Position numbers and translations under genes: made by a program. A stretch of 64,000 nucleotides of DNA from Eretmocerus hayati (Eukaryota > Arthropoda > Insecta > Hymenoptera > Aphelinidae), in the NCBI GenBank assembly GCA_029851415.1, contig CM056744.1, positions 70,302,172 through 70,366,171 on the forward strand. Direction: 5' to 3'. Numbering within the stretch: position 1 is the first letter of the stretch; every line of letters begins with the position of its first letter. Positions 44,259 to 54,945 of the stretch are shown in pieces. Below the pieces are notes generated by a model, which saw only the letters and a list, made by a program, of their open reading frames with translations, was not told where the DNA came from and searched no databases.

Positions 44259-44295
44259 TATAAGAGACCGAGCATCCAAATCAGTCAACATCAGT
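44259..44295 (+). promoter_or_regulatory. TATA-type box and TCAGT initiator
   Basis: TATAAGAG begins at 44259. TCAGTCC begins at 44291, 32 bp downstream, with an extra TCAGT at 44281. The layout matches 16595/16627. Confidence 0.7.
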
Positions 44296-44600
44296 CCAGT
44301 TCCAGCTCGCTGTCGTGACGCTGCACTCCGCAACCTTGGCCCAGCCGTGGCCACGCTCCTCCGGTACTACGACGTACTCCCGGTGCCGCCAGAAACGTCG
44401 ACACCGTGACCTAGTGACATTTCCAGACTTGAACTACGTATTCCGCACTTTGGTTCCTGAGTCGTATTTCGTGCCGGAATATTGTGTGATCATTCATTCG
44501 ACCTCAACAACCGTATCCCATTCTCCCCAACGTCTGAAAAGCAGACGAGAGACAAGGGATTATAGGAGGTACTACCAAATCCTCCATCGACAACTCTTCT

Positions 44601-45219
44601 CGCCTCGTCAATATCAAATTGATTGGAGAAATTATTTGTCATCCGAAATATGGATCTTGAAGTTGATTTCTCATGGAAATCATTATTAAAATTGATGATG
44701 GTGTGCTCAGTTCAAAATATCTATCAATACGTCAACCGCGGTAACAGACATATCCTCTTCTCAAGAGAAAACAGAAGTGATTCTGAGACATTCGGGATTT
44801 ATACGCCACAAGATTTTTTCGGATGGTATTTCGGATCACCGCAAAAATAGCTCAGGCTCACCGTGCTCTGAGATGTTTATGAGTGATAGATGACAACGTC
44901 GGGGTGTGCTGAAGGGTTCAAAGATGATTCTATCGAAGAGTTTTCGACATTTGCGTCTTTGAGAACAAAAATGTCAAGAATTCTCAAAATTCGATTCAAT
45001 TTTCAGAAAATATGTTCTAAAATGAGTTCCTGAAAGGATCCAGGGTAAGGTGATGAAATATTGATTTTGGCATGATAGACCAGTTGGTCGATGAATAGTT
45101 TCGTGGAAATGTATGGAAGAGGAATATTATGTGGTTCTATATAACGTGGTGGAAAATTTATGATTTCAATGATTGAAGTAAGGACAATGGGAGGTGAACA
45201 TTAACGAAGGGAATGAGGA
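44601..45219. other. No gene assigned
   Basis: A 75-codon frame (44623-44850) with QYVNRGNRHILF and FGIYTPQDFFGWYF looks protein-like in composition, but I do not recognise it and it has no neighbours that explain it. The rest is AT-rich. Confidence 0.3.
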
Positions 45220-45610
45220 TGGTGAAAGAGTCGGCGTTCAAGTGACAAGGAGCTTGATATGAGAATTGTGGACGGAAATATTCCTGATTGCAATGATAGA
45301 ATTTCGGGAAATGTGAACAATTCTATGGTTGGAGATTTATACGTCAGAAACTTTGATAGAGTTAGGTATGAATTCGTTTGAGGAGAAGGGCTGGACAACA
45401 TACATACAGGCACAGAAGATGATGGTAAAAGATCAATATTTAGGATGGAGGGGATAATAGTGGAGGGGAAGATGAGACCTACAATCGAAACATCCCGGCA
45501 AGATGGAAAAAATGGTTAAAGTTGACTCCTTAACCGTGAAGGTTTTAAGAATGAAAAATGGATCTCAGAGAAATAATTGGAGGGATTTCTTGTCACAGAT
45601 ACAACTCTTT
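45220..45610 (+). repeat. Dispersed ~430-bp repeat, copy 4
   Basis: It matches copies 1 and 2 in GACGGAAATATTCCTGATTG-like, AAGATGGAAAAAATGGT and TTCTTGTCACAGATACAAC segments. It is diverged. Confidence 0.55.
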
Positions 45611-45666
45611 CTTTTTGAGGAATCTTTATCATAGTGATAGGATTATAACGATGGATCAATGGGATG

Positions 45667-45835
45667 GAGCCGATTGTAGAAGGCGGTGTGGGACGGATTT
45701 CAGAAAGCAATGTGGGCGGATAATGGGGAGAAATGTGGGACGGAAATTGAAATGGGGAGTGGAGCGAATTTTAGAAGGAAAAGTGGCGCGATTTTGAGTA
45801 GGCAGTGTGGGGCGGATTATAGGAGAAATATGCTG
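45667..45835 (+). repeat. 24-25 bp tandem repeat, about 7 units
   Basis: Units of the type CGGATTTTAGAAGGCAGTGTGGG repeat through this stretch with variations. The period of 24 gives an apparent 8-residue protein repeat on the plus strand, which is probably not real coding. Confidence 0.75.
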
Positions 45836-45919
45836 CTGAAAGTGATTAGCAGAATGCTTTCTCACGGCAATATATGATAATAATCATAACGATTGAGGAA
45901 GTATCCTATATTTTGAGTT

Positions 45920-46330
45920 ATTCTTCTGAGAAAGCGTTTCAGAGAGATCTGGGTCATCTGAAAGCAGGTTTTTTCAACAAAAATTTATTTGGTTGAGAAA
46001 AAATCTCGAAACAGTTGGTTAAAAGATTATTACACTGGAGTTCATGGTGAAATTGATCTTTCCCCGGAAGAAATTTCATTCGAATAATGTTTTACGGATT
46101 TTAAGAGAATTTGATATGAACAAATCGATTCAGAATGGCGTAAGCGAGTTTTTAGGTCATTCAAATGCAGGTAAATGAGTCGTATAGGATGATACGAGGG
46201 AAAAATGATTATTAATAAAAATGTCCTACTAATTTTTGAGTTATCCTTTCGAGGAAGCTTTTTGAAGAGATTTGGGTCATCTGGTTGAAGTTTTTTCAAC
46301 AATATCCATCGTTTGGTTGAGGCTTCATCC
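45920..46330 (+). repeat. ~320-bp direct duplication
   Basis: GATCTGGGTCATCTGAAAGC with TTTTTTCAACAAAAATTTAT (45950-46000) recurs as GATTTGGGTCATCTGGTTGA with TTTTTTCAACAATATCC (46269-46312). TTGAGTTATTCTTC/TTGAGTTATCCTTT lies just before each. Confidence 0.7.
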
Positions 46331-46386
46331 CATGATTATGGACATGCTGATTATGATAACATTATGGCTGACTTGAGTCAAATAGA

Positions 46387-46962
46387 TTGGTTGGAACTAC
46401 TTGCCTGGATGACCTAGATATTAACCTAGATATGTTCCATGAATCAGCCCTAAGTGCTATTAATAGCAATATTCCTCATTGCACGCCAAATATAACTCTA
46501 GATAATTCCCTTTCATGGTACAAATCTGATTTAAAAGCTCTTATACTTAGAAAGAAAGTAGCACATACAACCTGAAAATCCTCTGGTACTGATGAATCAT
46601 CTGATCTTTACATTAATTCCAAAAAACTCAGGGCTACCTGCATCCGACTCCCTAGAGTCCAGTATAAGAGCTATACTTGTAATGTGGAAAATAATCTCTG
46701 TGTTAACATCAAATCCTTCTGGACACATGTTAACAATACTCGTGACTCCTACAAACTCCCTGATCATATGAAACTCAATGATGAGGTAGCTCATGACGAG
46801 CAAGATATCTCTAATCTATTAGCTTCCTATTTTGCATCAGTATATTCTGATGAATCCATTGCGTTCTCCAAGGATTACGTGGCCCCAATTGAAATGGATA
46901 CTGAGATCACTGAGAATGATATCATTATAGTCCAAGCCCTGATACAATTCTATCTTTCTTGA
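46387..46962 (+). pseudogene. LINE endonuclease-RT linker region
   Basis: Fragments include a frame with NSLSWYKSDLKALILRKKVA and another with IKSFWTHVNNTRDSYKLPDH and LLASYFASVYSD. These match the stretch between endonuclease and RT in Jockey-like proteins (FW...N.R, then F...YF.SVY). The frame is shifted between 46575 and 46684, with a stop. It is a decayed piece and shows no endonuclease catalytic motif, so the element is 5'-truncated. Confidence 0.75.
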
Positions 46963-47092
46963 TCAAAGAATGTGCCAGTTGCTTAGTTGTTCCGTTGAAA
47001 ATCTCATTCAACAAATCTCTACAGTTAAGTGAATTACCAAAGAGCATGGGAAAGCTCCTTCATCACTCCAATACATGAGGATGGGAGTGTGA

Positions 47093-47902
47093 ATGATACT
47101 AAGAACTTCAGATCTTCCTCTAAGATCAGTGCCATTCCTAGAATCTTTAGATTCTATAGTAGCAGATAATTTTGTCATTGCATTCATAGGCGGGCTCATC
47201 ATAGAACAACATGGTTCCACCAAAGGCAAATCAACAATGACCAATCTACTAAGTTTCCGTGATAGGATCTTTGAAAATCAAGAGAAGTCATATCAGACAG
47301 ATACAGTATATCTGGATTTTTCTAAGGCTTTCGATGAGGTGGTACATACAAAACTTTTGGACAAACTTCACAACCTTCGTATCCAAGGCCTACTACTATA
47401 ATGGATAAAATCTTATCCAATTCATAGAACACAAATAGTTAGTTTCCAATGATTTCCGTCTGAACCTATCAGAGTTCCCTCAGGTGTACCACAAGGGTCA
47501 CATTTGGGCCCAATTCTATTTAATGTTTATATAAATGATATTGTGAATGTGCTAAGATACAGTGATTGCCTATCATATGCAGATGATGTTAAACTATTCA
47601 CGGTGATTGAAACCTTTAATGATTGTAAAAAGCTTCAAGATGATCTCTGTGCTGTCCAGTCGTGGGCGACATCAAAAGAATTGATGTTGAATCTAAAGAA
47701 ATGCAAAGTTATGACATACAGTGGAAGATCCGATAGCATTATATCATTTGAGTCTATGTCAGACACTACAAAACTTGAATTACTTGATAATTCCAAAGAC
47801 CTGGGCGTGATCTTCAACACAACAATTTCATTCAGTAGCCATCTCGATTATATTGTTCCCAAAGCTATGGGGATGCTGGGATTCATTTGTAAACGAACGA
47901 AT
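47093..47902 (+). pseudogene. LINE reverse transcriptase
   Basis: A single frame with two stops (about 47399 and 47452) gives EQHGSTKGKSTMTNLLSF, TVYLDFSKAFDEVVHTKLLD, then GVPQGSHLGPILFNVYINDI and the catalytic CLSYADDVKLF. QSWATSKELMLNLKKCK follows. Both aspartate blocks are preserved. The frame breaks at 47903 inside the codons for RTNE because of the insertion. Confidence 0.9.
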
Positions 47903-48639
47903 GAGGGGGTGGGTGGAAGAAGGGCGTAACCGCCATTATGCCCTTCTTTCGGATACCGCTTTTCTTGAGCCTCTATACCAAGGTCTACCACCCCTCGAAA
48001 TCCGTTTTTCCCAAATCCAAATTTCAAAAGCAGGGCTTCATTTTTTGCTCAGCCCAACAGGCTTTGGGAAAAAGGCTGAAGTACCTGACTGAGAAGATTA
48101 AAAAGGGCGTAATTACTCTGTAACAGGGCGTACGTGAGGGTGGATCTGGAAAGAGAGCCTAGTTACCGAGAGAAAATTTTATAAAAATTCTCCAGAGCTT
48201 AGAAATGCTTCTCCACCTAATATAACGATGGGGACATGTTGTTTCACCTTCAAATTGAGTGTTTTCACCCTTCTCTAGTCGAAAAATTCCTCGTCATTCT
48301 CACATGACTGATGCAAGCTTTATAAAACCGTGGAGCATGAATCGAACCACCCCCCAGCATCAGATATCTTCAAGAACATGCCCCGAAACCCTCTCAAAAA
48401 ATTTGGAGATGATTGGACTTGATCGCGAGATTCAATTCCACTTTTTGTGAGGAAGAAACGCCGAAATCTGATCCTGTATTCGAAAATAGGGCGTAATTGC
48501 AGTTTTTGACAATGTCATTTTCTTCGGAATAAGTGAGATCAACTCATCCAATCATGTCTGTAGCGGTTTCTATTTAGTTCTCATTGATTTTCTGAGCATG
48601 ACCATTTTGCAATTACGCCCTTTTTCCACCCACCCCCTC
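47903..48639. mobile_element. 737-bp DNA element with GAGGGGGTGGGTGG ends
   Basis: GAGGGGGTGGGTGGAAGAAG at the left and its reverse complement at the right (CTTTTTCCACCCACCCCCTC) form a terminal inverted repeat of about 28 bp, continuing as GGGCGTAAC/GTAATTGC. Internally AGGGCGTAATTACT and AGGGCGTACGTGAGGGTG echo the ends. The target duplication is at most a short A/T run. The LINE coding sequence continues on the right side. Confidence 0.85.
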
Positions 48640-49157
48640 AAATGGCTTCAAACTTCCACAACTCCTGGTATATCTCTCCAAAACCTTAGTTACTCAGTTG
48701 TTGACTTATGGATCAATAATATGGTCACCTCATGAGCAATTACATATTGACAGATGAGAATCGGTGAATCGCAGATTTTTCGCAGATTATCTTGGAAAAT
48801 TCCACAACCAATGTCTTCTGATAGCCATGATTACTCTTAGACCTCAACCAGTTTTAACATTGTCACAGTAAAGTCTCCACACGTGTATAATGATCTGTCC
48901 TTTATTTGGAACTTAATCGATGGCAACATAGATTGTCCAACTTTATCACAAGAGCTGAGATTCAGAGAGAATGTTTATAATATACGATCGTTTAAAACTT
49001 TGTCAGAGGAATTTCATAGAATAAACGCATTCCACTTTGCTCCACTATTGCTAGGTTGAAACATCTATGGAACCACCTTCCTGATAACACACAATCAATA
49101 ACTTCTATCACTGAATTTAAATCTGAATTTAGATTGAAATACTTTGAATACTACTGA
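48640..49157 (+). pseudogene. LINE RT C-terminal region
   Basis: It reads LVYLSKTLVTQLLTYGSIIW near 48670-48730, then RRFFADYLGKF. Near the end comes LKHLWNHLPDNTQSITSIT followed by EFKSEFRLKYFEYY and a stop at 49155-49157. This is the ordinary C-terminus of Jockey-like RT proteins. There are several stops. Confidence 0.85.
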
Positions 49158-49345
49158 TTCTTGCATCATCTATACAATTTTTATTCTCAGTTTGTAATAT
49201 GCACTTTCTGTCACATTACGAATATTCTTCCATATTTAATTATATTGTTCTCACTAGTGAATTGATCATATATCGTACTTGTTGTAGAAGGGCTCTTTAG
49301 ACCCTAAATGTCTGGAATGAATGGATGAATAGATGAATGAATGTA
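49158..49345 (+). other. LINE 3' untranslated region and (GAAT)n tail
   Basis: AT-rich sequence followed by GGAATGAATGGATGAATAGA and GAATGAATG at the 3' end. Confidence 0.7.
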
Positions 49346-49365
49346 TGTTCACAAGGGACACGGAC

Positions 49366-49800
49366 GTCGAAGTCGTGTCATTACTCGAGAACGATCAAGT
49401 TCAGAATAGTATATTACGTAACAAGTGCGAGAAGGTCAATTTCCGCACAAGTTGCCAAACGAGTGCGGAAACTTCTCGCACGTGTTGCGTATACTATTTT
49501 TTGCAACTGTGCGCGAAGTTGTAATTAAATGCACCACTGTCCGAGCAAGATTATCTTGGAAACGAAGTTTTCAAGAAAGGCCAAATTCAAAGGGATGACG
49601 TGAGATCATATTTTGGAACTGTGCGTGAATGAAAATGCAGTAGAGCGAGAAGTTACATTCACGCACACTCCACCAGTGCGTAAATGTAAAACTGTGTGAG
49701 AAGTCATTCACGCATTACTTCTCGCACTGTAAATAATGAAGAGAAGTCTCATTTTTTTACAACTTTGCGCACACAGTTGCAAAAAATAATTTCTCGAGAT
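49366..49800. mobile_element. Inverted-repeat MITE rich in GTGCGAGAAG motifs
   Basis: AATAGTATATTACGTAACAA with GTGCGAGAAG (49410-49436) is inverted at 49474-49500 (CTTCTCGCACGTGTTGCGTA then TACTATT). GTGCG-containing words recur in both orientations to 49790 (for example TTTTTTGCAACTGTGCGCG at 49497 and CGCACACAGTTGCAAAAAA at 49769). This is probably one or two overlapping foldback elements. Confidence 0.65.
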
Positions 49801-50174
49801 CTTTTTTGCTCCAAATTCTCTGAATTATCTCCGAAAAATAGTTTGAACCCATTATAAACAATCTCAGAGATTTTGTTTTAACAAATTCAAGTTTCATTTG
49901 GTGAGGAATAACTCCGAAGGGTTGCAATTGGCGATGGAAGGAGTTCAGAACGATTTTGTAGATCTTTCAAACATCTTCAAAAAGTTATTCTAAAATTTTT
50001 CTAAAAAAATTGATATTTCCCGAGTTATTGTGGAAAGACCAAGGAAAATGTCAGGAATGTATGTTTTTATTATTCATTCATACCGCGCCCCAATTTTTAA
50101 ACAATAATTTCCATGAATATCGATTGATGAATGTATTATCTATCGTTTGAACCCACAAACATCGTGTTGTACTG
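49801..50174. other. No gene seen
   Basis: AT-rich sequence between the MITE and the large inverted-repeat element. Confidence 0.4.
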
Positions 50175-50340
50175 ACAAGGAGAGTCCGGAGTCTCCGGGT
50201 CCTGAAATCTCACCAAAATTTTTTCACAGTTTCGTACCACCTAAAATATGAAGAATCTGAAGCAGCTCTGCCAAATGGGCCTTCTGTTCAGAGCTACAGC
50301 CAGAAACGTCAACATTGCTAGTGTATATATATATATATGT
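50175..50340 (+). repeat. Left terminal inverted repeat
   Basis: It contains GTCCGGAGTCTCCGGGTCCT, TTCGTACCACCTA and CAGAGCTACAGCC, then a TA run. Each is mirrored at 56885-57082. The first segment is itself partly palindromic. Confidence 0.88.
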
Positions 50341-51307
50341 CATATGAGTCATTTCGGAGCATTTCGGCCAGAGGCGTCACCAGGAGGGTCTGGGAAAAAT
50401 CCCAAAGAATTTTTTTCCATCAATACTATGTTCAAAAGGTACAAAAAATTTTTTTTGAGATTCTTCCGGAGCCCTCCACGGGCCCTAGGGCCCACAAAAG
50501 GTCTATTTTAGGCCCTTTTTTGGCCTGTTCCTGGGAAATCATAGCTCCGGCTAGACTCAATCTTTTTTCACGTACTTGGACGCATTTTCTTCGTTAAGAC
50601 TAGTATTTTTTGAAAAAAAATAGTCCGGAATTAATCATGCAGCCTGGTACTTTCTAGAAGCTATTTGCTGAGAGCAGATTTTAGCGATTTTTGGACCTGC
50701 TTCAAAGCGATCTAGCTCCTACTAGACATGTGATAATCGACTTCTGCAGGTGGTCATTTTGAAGGTCTTGAAAAAATCTACAATTTGACTACCTGCAGGC
50801 ATCGATTATCGTACTTTCTATAGGAGCTATAGCCGATGCAAGTTGAGCAGTTTGAGCGGAATGCGCAATGGCACTTTTTTCAACAAATGCTAGTTCACAA
50901 TAGGGTCCCTAGAACTGTCGCGAGTTAGCCATTCATGATTTGAGACCACCAGGAATTTGAGCAATCTCGAAATGGAATTCTAACGGAATGAACGAATACT
51001 GTAGTAATTTGTGACTCTGAGAGACTTTCAATTCAATTCTTGTATTCCCAGGAGCCAGTCACCGGTAAGGTGGTGTCAAAAAGCCACACAGGTGTATCTA
51101 GCATGCTAATGAAGCGAGTGGGAACAGCTGAGCCCTAACAGTTGAAAGTAATTAAGGTGCTATGATCATTGTGATTCAAGCATCTATGAGTAATGAGCAG
51201 ACAAAACTCCCAGGATTAATCATATAGCTACAAAGAATGTGTGGGAACATGATGAAGAACTGTATGATTAGCAAAAATGAGTGAAAGAAAGTGTGATATT
51301 GGGAAGC
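50341..51307. other. Non-coding 5' part of the TIR element
   Basis: A GGGCCCTAGGGCCC palindrome (50480-50493) is the only notable structure. Short frames have no motifs. Confidence 0.4.
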
Positions 51308-51315
51308 ATACAGAG

Positions 51316-52317
51316 CCCTAGTGGGAGGAATGAGTCGATTATCGAGTCGACTTCACGAAACAATCATCGAGTCATATATTGAGTCGTGAATCGAGTCGAA
51401 AATCGAGTCAGTTTCAAATGGACTGTAGTCAAAGGGTTGATAACTGATCCAATTATCTCGAGGAGTCACTTTCCTTGACAGGAGTACGTTTCGATTGTAT
51501 GCCGATCCAAAACTCTTACTAGGACCAAGAATTGCCTATAGGCATAAGAATTTGACAATTTGACAATTTGACATCACCCGTGTGAATTTCTACACGGGTG
51601 GGAACAGATCTATATGCCTGCAAGTAGAGACGGCAATAATAATGCAGGAGAACGATCCCTACCGTTTATAACAGACCACATTTTTCGACTCGGTTGACAA
51701 CATGATTTCGAACCGATTTTGGACCCGATTACCGACTCGATGATGGACTCGAGAGTCAGGCCAATGAATAAATAATACAGCTGTTCCCTCTCATGGTGCT
51801 CGCTCATTCCGATGGAATGTGTCCAAGTTACATCGATATCGTAACATCACACAATTTTGACCCATCTCATCTCAATTTGATGTGACCTTTATGAGAAGTA
51901 GTGAGCCCAAAATTGTTTGATAGAAATTTGATCTGTGATACACGGTATGGATCAATTCACTGCAAAATCTATGCTGTCTTGACTTGCAGTTGTAGATCTC
52001 TTTCCATTTGTGTAGAAATCGACACAGGGTTTGTCGAGTTATTTGACAGATTTAATCTTAGTGGAACTTCCACATTGGCGTAAGCTGAAACGCACTCTTG
52101 TCAAGAAGAGTGGTTTCTCGAGACTACTGGATTATTTTTGAACCATCTGACTACAATCCATTCTGAATTGACTGGAATTTCGACTAGATTCACGACTCGA
52201 TTTCCGACTCGATATCCTAAATTGACTTGAATTTCGACTCGATTCACGACTCGATTTTCGACTCGATAATTGTTTTATAAATTCGACTCGATTATCGACT
52301 CATTTCTTTCAGTAGGG
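51316..52317. mobile_element. 1.0-kb MITE with inverted GACTCGAT arrays
   Basis: The ends are CCCTAGTG and, inverted, CCCTACTG, followed on both sides by ATGAGTCGAT-A/T-ATCGAGTCG. Copies of CGAGTC cluster at 51332-51410 and its complement GACTCG at 52185-52300, with an additional cluster near 51690-51750. The flanks ATACAGAG (51308-51315) and AGACAGAG (52318-52325) look like an 8-bp target duplication with one change. Confidence 0.85.
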
Positions 52318-52324
52318 AGACAGA

Positions 52325-53178
52325 GTGCCACGAAAATACATTCACTCGAGAGAAATAAATTCACTTTTTATCACCCATCTTGATGAGACTGATCGCATCT
52401 TATTGAATCATAGAGTCGAGAACATTCAGTGCAATGAGGAGACTATCATATGTGATCATCATTATTATTCCTACCTTGGTAATATACTGATTCCCAACGC
52501 AAGTGCTGTGCTACAACTCATAAAGGAGTTGTGACAACTAATCTTAGAGAAATCACACTGGGTTCAAATGACTACTACTATGACATCTCCCAAATTCGAC
52601 TGATTCCTGGAGGAAAGTTGCGTTCTAATTGTATGTCCAATGTAAAATCTAAGATAAATGAATCAACTGATCAAAAACCTTCCACATCTCATGGAGAGTA
52701 TTAAAATTTTGAGTCCCCTACTGATCCTCCAACTCAATCTTCAGATACTGTGTTCAGCATAGGTAGTCAGTCGAGGAAGAGGTTAGCAACAGTATGTGAG
52801 ACCTTAGATGTTCCTCCACTCAAGAGAGATGAATTACCTCATGATCGCTTCAGAGATAAAGCTTCAAATACTCTGAGTGCTATTCAAAATAAAGTTGTCC
52901 AAGCTATGGAAAATTCATTTGATTGTGAAATCATGGACCATAATGTTGATCTCAAGAAAGTAATGGTGACAAACAAGTGGCACCTGGAGATGATCTCAAA
53001 TATGCGACTGAAATTTAACAATGCTGGAACAATCAAGGATAAGATTGAAATATTAACATTCCTTCTTAGTGATTGGACATTGAGCAATATAAGAAGTTAT
53101 TTCACATGTACCAAATACATGTATGAGAAGATGCAAAAACTCAGAAGTGATCCGGGTAAGCTCAAACTTAGTTTGTAA
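52325..53178 (+). pseudogene. Transposase-like protein, N-terminal region
   Basis: Two frames, 52325-52534 and 52750-53178, give YIHSREINSLFITHLDET and, later, DCEIMDHNVDLKKVMVTNKW and KIEILTFLLSDWTLSNIRSY. The second part matches my memory of the N-terminal half of a large uncharacterised family found in arthropods and cnidarians (KIEILTLLP...W....I...F). A stop at 52532-52534 separates the frames. The 53178 stop follows GKLKLSL and may be intron sequence, because TCCGGGTAAGCTC contains a donor-like GGGTAAG. Confidence 0.55.
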
Positions 53179-53810
53179 CAATCTAGCCTCTTTTGAATCT
53201 CTCCTGGAACATATCTCATAATAGAATCTCACAGCTGATAATTTTCTTGCCTCTGTTCTGCTACTGTTGAAATGAGGGGATGGTGAATTTTAAGTCGTTG
53301 TTAGAGGAAATGACCTGTACTTGAGAGTTATCTCATCCTGATGGATATTCATTAGCGAGTTTGAACATGATTCGCTCAAGCTTTGCCAATTCTTGATGAT
53401 TATTTTCATCCTTCAATCCCCGATTCTGTAAACCTATCAAATCAGTGATCACAATGTTCATCTTCTTCTCATGATCCTTATGAAGGGAATCCTAAGTTTA
53501 TCTCCTTCTTATAAATGAATGGTGTGATTGATTTCTATAATTATGATCTTCATCAATGGGAAGGCTTGACTTCCCTCCAAATCTTGAACGATAAGTAAAA
53601 TCTTATCTCAGCTCTAGATTCCATGAATATTCAGCATTAGTCACCCGTGAAATCAGGAGAGGCGTTCAGAGCATTCTCCCTCCACTTTTGGCTTCGACCA
53701 CTTATTATTCATCTTGTTTGATCAGCTTGATCATGACCAAAGACTTGCATGCTCAACTAATACATGTGAATTACAGCCTTCTCTAATCCTCACAATCATT
53801 CATTTTGCAC
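53179..53810. other. Probable intron or decayed interval of the transposase-like gene
   Basis: No long frame. A possible donor (GGGTAAGCT, about 53154) and an acceptor (TTTTGCACAG, ending near 53810) bracket it, which would make it an intron of about 650 bp. Confidence 0.4.
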
Positions 53811-54429
53811 AGATTCTAATTTGAGAAAGGCCCGAGCAGGTTTTGATATGGATCCAAAGGAATCAATTATAGACCATTTCATGGATCAGAAAAATTGTCA
53901 TACATGTCCAAGGAAGAAAGAGTCTCTCACGGTTAAGGATCCAGGAATTGATGAGAAGGAAGAACGCCAAAAACGTCTCTTACTTTATACAATGAAAGAG
54001 CTGTACAAGAATTGGAAGAAAGAGAACAGTCATCTGCCCAAGCTTCCAGGACTCACATTCTTTCAGAGTTTGCGACCAACAGAGTGTGTATCTGCTGGAG
54101 ATCCAGGTACTCACACGATTTGTGTATGCACTGAACATCAAAAGGTGAAATTGAAGGTGTATGCTCTAGGAGCAAGTTTGACCTACCGAGACGTAATGGA
54201 AAAAGTGGTTTGTAACGTCGAGGATGGCGGCTGTATGTTGAGACGCTGCAAGAAATGTCCAGGTGCAAGGGATGCTGTTGAATATCTTACGTCTCAAACA
54301 CAATTTAATGAAAGTAGTACGATTACTTCCAAAAAATGGATACCAAAAGTATTGACGGAAGTGGAAAATCGAGTGCCATGTCCTTGCAATCAGAGACTCA
54401 AAAAGCCAGTGATTTCATCAAAGAGTTGA
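53811..54429 (+). pseudogene. Transposase-like protein, Cys-rich central region
   Basis: It reads QKRLLLYTMKELYKNWKKEN, then FFQSLRPTECVSAGDPGTHT followed by ICVCTEHQKVKLK and CMLRRCKKCPGARDAVEYL. The SLRP...C...G..GTH..CVC..H...KL signature and the CM...C..CPG motif are characteristic of this uncharacterised family, and the Cys/His spacing suggests metal binding. Its continuation (KSVSKHIAALPITS-like) is split over two frames after 54336. No domain name is given because I am not sure of one. Confidence 0.7.
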
Positions 54430-54822
54430 GTAAACACATAGCAGCTTTACCTATCACTTCATTGCTGAGTTGCGAAAAAAGTTTCTTGTGTATTACAAGC
54501 AGAATTGAGAGCAGTTCACAATCGTTGTATTAATGGTCTTTGCCGAAAATTATGCGTTTATAATCCAGACGTCAGTGCAAGCATGGTATCTTAACAATAA
54601 CAATACCCAAGCAACTGTACTCCCTTTTATTGTGTACTCTTTGTCCAATGATGGCGAGGAGATAGTCACAAGCTATTGCGTCATCAGCGATTCTACTTAA
54701 CACACAGCATCAACTGTGCATGCTTCTCAGAAAGTATTCACCCAGCAAGTGAAACGTGACTTCCCTTGTACTAAATTCGTCATCTATTTCACAGATGGAG
54801 CTCCGGCTCAATACAAGAATAT
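54430..54822 (+). pseudogene. Transposase-like protein, DDE-like core part 1
   Basis: Reading in one frame gives FAENYAFIIQTSVQAWYLNN, LPFIVYSLSNDGEEIVTSYC and VIYFTDGAPAQYKNM. Family members have D in front of FAENY; here that codon gives V (GTC). One in-frame stop lies in the VISDST-HTA stretch and another upstream (KQN-EQF). FTDGAPAQYKN is the second acidic block. The exon ends at AAGAATAT|GTAAGT (54822). Two separated aspartates in such blocks suggest a DDE/RNase H-like fold, which is an inference. Confidence 0.7.
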
Positions 54823-54945
54823 GTAAGTTACCATCCACATTTGTGAATGCTTACGACATTTCACAATGCAGATGATTTTTTACCAATTTTGTACTGTCAC
54901 CAAGAGCCCAGAGTATTCTAGTTGTCTCATTTTTTAATTCCACAG

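Larger units (their letters stand above)
43130..44600 (+). mobile_element. Second LTR-like region related to 16006-17232
   Basis: The stretch around 44281-44415 is clearly similar to 16627-16745, including CGTGGCCACGCT, a GACGTACTC/GACGTACCC pair and a CTAGTGACATT/TTAGTGACATT pair. It also has a TATA-type box, a TCAGTCC initiator and an upstream dyad array. Near its left end CCTGG-AAACCAGG-type hairpins occur three times (43190-43280). The exact ends were not found, so 'LTR' is an inference from the first copy. A 124-codon frame (44315-44689) is not recognised. Confidence 0.55.
46387..49345 (+). mobile_element. Jockey-like LINE, degenerate, split by a DNA element
   Basis: It begins within the endonuclease-RT linker and ends with a GAATGAATGGATGAATAGAT tail near 49315-49345. 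The RT frame has two in-frame stops and the element carries a 737-bp insertion at 47903-48639. Confidence 0.85.

Noticed and set aside
45667..45865. Repetitive protein over the 24-bp tandem
   Set aside because: Frames exist on both strands and end right at the array limits; kept only as a low-interest question.
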